Assembly (NCBI GenBank): GCA_934502885.1
Contig: CAKSUT010000012.1
Coordinates: 5,983-69,982 of the forward strand
DNA length: 64,000 nt
Source of the DNA: an uncultured Eubacteriales bacterium
Lineage (GTDB): Bacteria; Bacillota; Clostridia; Oscillospirales; CAG-382
Direction: 5' to 3'
The notes beneath the pieces are model-generated. The model did no database searches and was not told where the DNA came from. It saw only the letters and a program-made list of their open reading frames with translations. Positions 61,151 through 64,000 of this stretch are shown in pieces (within the stretch, counting starts at the first letter, position 1; each line of letters opens with the position of its first letter). The translations under genes and the position numbers were made by a program.

Positions 61151-62452
61151 ATGAAATACACAGAGAGCGAAGTACTTTCCTATGTTTCGGAAAACGATGT
61201 GAAGTTCATAAAGCTCACATTCTGCGACCTCTTCGGACGCACGAAGAACATTTCAATCACCTCTGACAAGCTTCCCGAGACTTTCGCAAAAGGTCTTGCG
61301 TTCGACGCCGCCGAGATCGACGGTTTTTCCGACGCGGACGATTCGGACATGATTCTTATGCCGGATCCGTCAACGCTCTGTCTTTTGCCGTGGCGTCCCG
61401 ACAGAGGAAGAGTCGTAAGAATGTTCTGCGATATTTTCCACGCCGACGGCAGAGCCTATATCAACGACTCGCGCAGAATATTGAAAAAGGCAATTGACGA
61501 TACGAAAGATCTCGGTTACAGATTTATATTCGGTCCGGAATGCGAGTTCTATCTGTTCAAGACCGACGCCGACGGCAATCCGCTCCACACACCTCATGAC
61601 AGAGCAGGCTATCTCGACACCTCTCCGAAGGACAAGGGCGAGAATCTCCGTCGTGACATATGCTTTACGCTTGAGGAAATGTCGCTTACGCCGCAATGCT
61701 CTCACCACGAGGCAGGTCCCGGTCAGCACGAGATAGGCTTCAAGCCTACGGGCGCAATGGAGGCGGCAGACAATATCCTTACGTATTTCATGACGGCAAA
61801 GGCAATAGCCGCAAGGAACGGACTTTACGCAAGCTTTATGCCGCATCCCATTCCCGACGAAACCGGCAACGGTTTTCACATAAATATCTCGCTCTACGAC
61901 AAGCTGAAGAATGTGTTCTATTCGGACGACGGCACTCTCAGCCCCGAGGCAGAGGCTTTTTCCGCTGGAATACTTGACCGCGTCTGCGACATGACGGCGT
62001 TCTTCAATCAGACCGCGAACTCTTACGAAAGACTTGCGCTTGAAGGAATGCCGAAATACGTTTCGTGGTCGTTCAATAACCGCTCGAATCTTATAAGAAT
62101 ACCGAAGGCACGCCCGGAGAATGCGCGCGTTGAACTTCGTTCGCCGGACGCTCTGTGCAATCCTTACATCGCATTTGCCCTTCTCATATATGCAGGTGCG
62201 GACGGAATAAGAAGAGGTCTCACCCTTCCCGAGTGCAGCAGGGCAACCGACGCGCACTCCGCAAGAACCGGATTCACGAGACTTCCGGAAAATCTTCGCG
62301 AAGCACTTGCCGCGGCATCCGAGTCGGAATTCTTAAAAGAGCATCTTCCGAGCGAGACTCTCGAGAGCTTCTTGAGAATAAAACGGCTTGAGTGCGACGC
62401 TTACGACGCTTCGTCCGACAAACCGGAATTTGAATACAAGAGATATTTTTAA
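61151..62452 (+). CDS. glnA: Glutamine synthetase
   Basis: ATP-dependent synthesis of glutamine from glutamate and ammonia. 433 residues, the size of Firmicutes GSI-alpha enzymes without the adenylylation extension. Motifs: beta-grasp N-terminus (1-95, KLTFCDLFGRTKNI), PECEFYLF, HHEAGPGQHEIGF, GNGFHINIS (catalytic centre) and ARVELRSPD. ATG at 61151 has AAGGAG 7 bases upstream. Downstream by 30 bases is an ANTAR regulator, a pairing found in Clostridia. Confidence 0.96.
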   Translation: MKYTESEVLSYVSENDVKFIKLTFCDLFGRTKNISITSDKLPETFAKGLAFDAAEIDGFSDADDSDMILMPDPSTLCLLPWRPDRGRVVRMFCDIFHADGRAYINDSRRILKKAIDDTKDLGYRFIFGPECEFYLFKTDADGNPLHTPHDRAGYLDTSPKDKGENLRRDICFTLEEMSLTPQCSHHEAGPGQHEIGFKPTGAMEAADNILTYFMTAKAIAARNGLYASFMPHPIPDETGNGFHINISLYDKLKNVFYSDDGTLSPEAEAFSAGILDRVCDMTAFFNQTANSYERLALEGMPKYVSWSFNNRSNLIRIPKARPENARVELRSPDALCNPYIAFALLIYAGADGIRRGLTLPECSRATDAHSARTGFTRLPENLREALAAASESEFLKEHLPSETLESFLRIKRLECDAYDASSDKPEFEYKRYF

Positions 62453-62482
62453 GGCTCTTCATTACACGAAAGGAGGAGAGTC

Positions 62483-63055
62483 GTGAAGGTTCTCTTTGTA
62501 TCAAGCACCGAAAAAAGCGAGAGCTTTATCGCCGAGATACTCAAAGGCTCTCCTTTTGAAAGAACGGCTGAAATAACAATTGCAAAAAGTGCGGGTGAAG
62601 CGCGGCGCATATGCTCAGACTGTGAATTTGATTCGGTTATGATAAATTCGCCGCTGAGCGACGAGTTCGGTCCGGAGCTTGCGTATGATCTCGCAGAGGA
62701 CAGCTGTTCGGGAATCATGCTTCTCGGTCGCGCCGACGTTATAGACATTCTCGAAAATGAAGCGGAGCTTCACGGAGTAATCGTTGTACACAAGCCGATA
62801 CAGAGATCCGTGATTTTTCAGGCGATGAGAAGTGCGGACGTTATCAGAAACAGACTTCTCACCATGCAAAAAAAGAATTCCGAGTTACAGAAAAAGCTCG
62901 AAGAGCTCCGACTTGTCGGCAAGGCAAAATGTCTTTTGGTTCAGTTTGCGGACATGACGGAATCCGATGCGCATCACTACATAGAAAAAGAAGCAATGAA
63001 CAATCAGGTTTCAAGAAAGCTCATTGCGGAGAGTATAATAAGCATTTACTCATAA
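62483..63055 (+). CDS. ANTAR-domain RNA-binding antiterminator with degenerate receiver
   Basis: 190 residues from a GTG with GGAGGAG 5 bases upstream. The C-terminal ~55 residues (about 133-187; ELQKKLEELRLVGKAKCLLV; TESDAHHYIEKEAM) match the three-helix ANTAR domain, which binds paired hairpins in mRNA leaders to block termination. The N-terminal domain has receiver-like alternation and a conserved Lys in VVHKPI, but the position of the phosphorylated Asp reads SVMINSPL with Asn55, so normal phosphorylation seems unlikely. Located right after glnA; a role in nitrogen control is inferred. Confidence 0.85.
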   Translation: MKVLFVSSTEKSESFIAEILKGSPFERTAEITIAKSAGEARRICSDCEFDSVMINSPLSDEFGPELAYDLAEDSCSGIMLLGRADVIDILENEAELHGVIVVHKPIQRSVIFQAMRSADVIRNRLLTMQKKNSELQKKLEELRLVGKAKCLLVQFADMTESDAHHYIEKEAMNNQVSRKLIAESIISIYS

Positions 63056-63108
63056 CGGCAGTTTTAAAAATACCCATGCACACAATAAATACAGAGGACA
63101 ATCGGCAA

Positions 63109-64000
63109 ATGAACAAATTTATAGAAAAAATTGAGGAAGCGACACTTCCCCTCATCCCCATGAGAGGACTTGTGGTATTTCCGGAGTTTCCGGTAAGCTT
63201 CGAGATAAAGAGAAAAAAATCGGTGCTTGCCATGCTTGAGGCGAACGGCGGCGAGGTTTTTCTCTGCGCTCAGAAAGACATAACGGTTGAAAATCCCGGC
63301 GAGAACGATTTGTACTCACACGGAGTAATAGCCGAGATTAAGCAGTCGATGAAGCTTCCCGACGACGGTTACAGAATAATAGTCGAGGCAACAAGGCGTG
63401 CCGAGATAAAGAACTTTGAAAACACGAAGTCTTTCTTCAGATGCACCGTTTTCGCAAAAGACACATTTCTCTCGGACAGAGGCGGAGTAAAAGGCGAAGC
63501 GCTTGTTCGCGAAGCGCGCGCGATGGTTGAAAAACACATTGAGTTGTTGCCGAAGGTGTCGGACGAGCTTATAGTTACCGTTCAGAGCATACAGTCCCCC
63601 GGCACTCTTGCGGATTTTATCGCTTCAAACTTTCTTTACAAATACCAGGACAAGCAGGAGATTCTCGAAGAGTATGATCCTCTTAAGCGACTCGAAAAGA
63701 TATGCGGGATGCTTCAGAGTGAAGACGAAATTCTCCGCACCGAATACGACATTCACGGCAAAGTCAAAGCGAGAATTGAGGGACTTCAGCGCGAACGCTA
63801 CCTCAGAGAGCAGTTAAGCGTTATAAAGAACGAACTCGGCGAGGGTGAAGACTACGACGAAGAGATCGTCGAATACCGCGAGAAAATTGCAAAGCTGAAA
63901 AACGAAGCGGTAAAAGAAAAGCTGAACAAAGAGTGTACCAAGCTTTCCAAGACACCGTACAGCTCGGCGGACAGCACCATTCTCAGAAACTACCTCGACG
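63109..64000 (+). CDS. lon: ATP-dependent protease Lon, N-terminal part (cut by window edge)
   Basis: 297 codons are visible and run off the window. The N-terminal substrate-binding domain is clear: LPLIPMRGLVVFPEFPVSFEI (11-31, slightly interrupted by Met), DRGGVKGEALVREARAMVEKH, SPGTLADFIASNF, then the coiled region RIEGLQRERYLREQLSVIKNELG. The ATPase and protease domains lie beyond the window. ATG with AGAGGA 10 bases upstream, 54 bases after the ANTAR gene. Confidence 0.95.
   Translation, partial: MNKFIEKIEEATLPLIPMRGLVVFPEFPVSFEIKRKKSVLAMLEANGGEVFLCAQKDITVENPGENDLYSHGVIAEIKQSMKLPDDGYRIIVEATRRAEIKNFENTKSFFRCTVFAKDTFLSDRGGVKGEALVREARAMVEKHIELLPKVSDELIVTVQSIQSPGTLADFIASNFLYKYQDKQEILEEYDPLKRLEKICGMLQSEDEILRTEYDIHGKVKARIEGLQRERYLREQLSVIKNELGEGEDYDEEIVEYREKIAKLKNEAVKEKLNKECTKLSKTPYSSADSTILRNYLD

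Overview
The window looks like chromosomal DNA of a spore-forming Gram-positive bacterium of the class Clostridia, probably an uncultured gut-type lineage near the Oscillospiraceae/Ruminococcaceae; the family placement is inference. Supporting evidence: a complete spoIIAA-spoIIAB-sigF operon, a GerA-type germination protein, a SpoIID protein, lipoproteins with Gram-positive style signal peptides, the Clostridia-type order dxs-tlyA-nadK-argR-recN, and many promoters with near-consensus sigma-A boxes at a 17-nt spacer. No insertion sequence, prophage, CRISPR array or rRNA gene was seen.

Layout. 1-3.2 kb: a DUF624/YesL-like membrane protein cut by the window edge, proC, a P-loop protein and an RNHCP zinc protein with a structured leader. 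3.2-10.7 kb: a cytoplasmic sugar-degradation region (GH20 hexosaminidase, GH4 alpha-galactosidase MelA, a 612-residue TIM-barrel-like putative glycosidase, an HD hydrolase and two AraC regulators). 10.7-15.6 kb: ligA, then trkA-trkH for potassium uptake. 15.7-18.7 kb: the methionine ABC transporter metN-metI-metQ on the minus strand, preceded by a Met/Cys-rich 38-codon leader peptide and an intrinsic terminator. 18.9-26.7 kb: nth, a small membrane protein, a large surface protein joining a GHL10 domain to an amidase, a MATE exporter, two SAM methyltransferases (TrmN6-like and RsmI) and acpP. 26.9-32.1 kb: nifS-nifU-mnmA for sulfur transfer and tRNA thiolation, a zinc-ribbon protein and an ABC-F ATPase. 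32.2-35.0 kb: a tRNA operon (Gly, Arg, His), pgk and tpiA. 35.1-36.9 kb: an unrecognised protein and a DUF1624-like membrane protein. 37.0-46.2 kb, minus strand: an unknown membrane-anchored protein, an MFS transporter, dxs, tlyA, nadK, argR, recN and tyrS. 46.4-48.8 kb: a RodA/FtsW-type glycosyltransferase and an AraC regulator. 48.9-53.7 kb: the sporulation/germination block. 53.7-59.5 kb: lipoproteins, an XRE regulator, tRNA-Leu and initiator tRNA, a GT8 glycosyltransferase, a DUF308 protein and SpoIID. 59.7-64 kb: purA, glnA, an ANTAR regulator and the start of lon.

The signal I find most exciting is the metNIQ leader. A perfect-consensus promoter reads into a short ORF with eight Met codons inside 15 codons (four Cys codons in the ORF), followed by a strong terminator just before metN. 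An alternative pairing would be exposed if a ribosome stalled on the Met codons. This has the architecture of classical amino-acid attenuation for methionine uptake, in a place where a SAM riboswitch or Met T-box would be expected. Second-rank signals are the glnA leader stem-loops with an ANTAR gene downstream, the GHL10-amidase fusion, the uncharacterised glycosidase-like gene, and the GerA-type genes directly upstream of spoIIA.

All functional calls come from reading motifs and comparing with remembered families; no database search was run.
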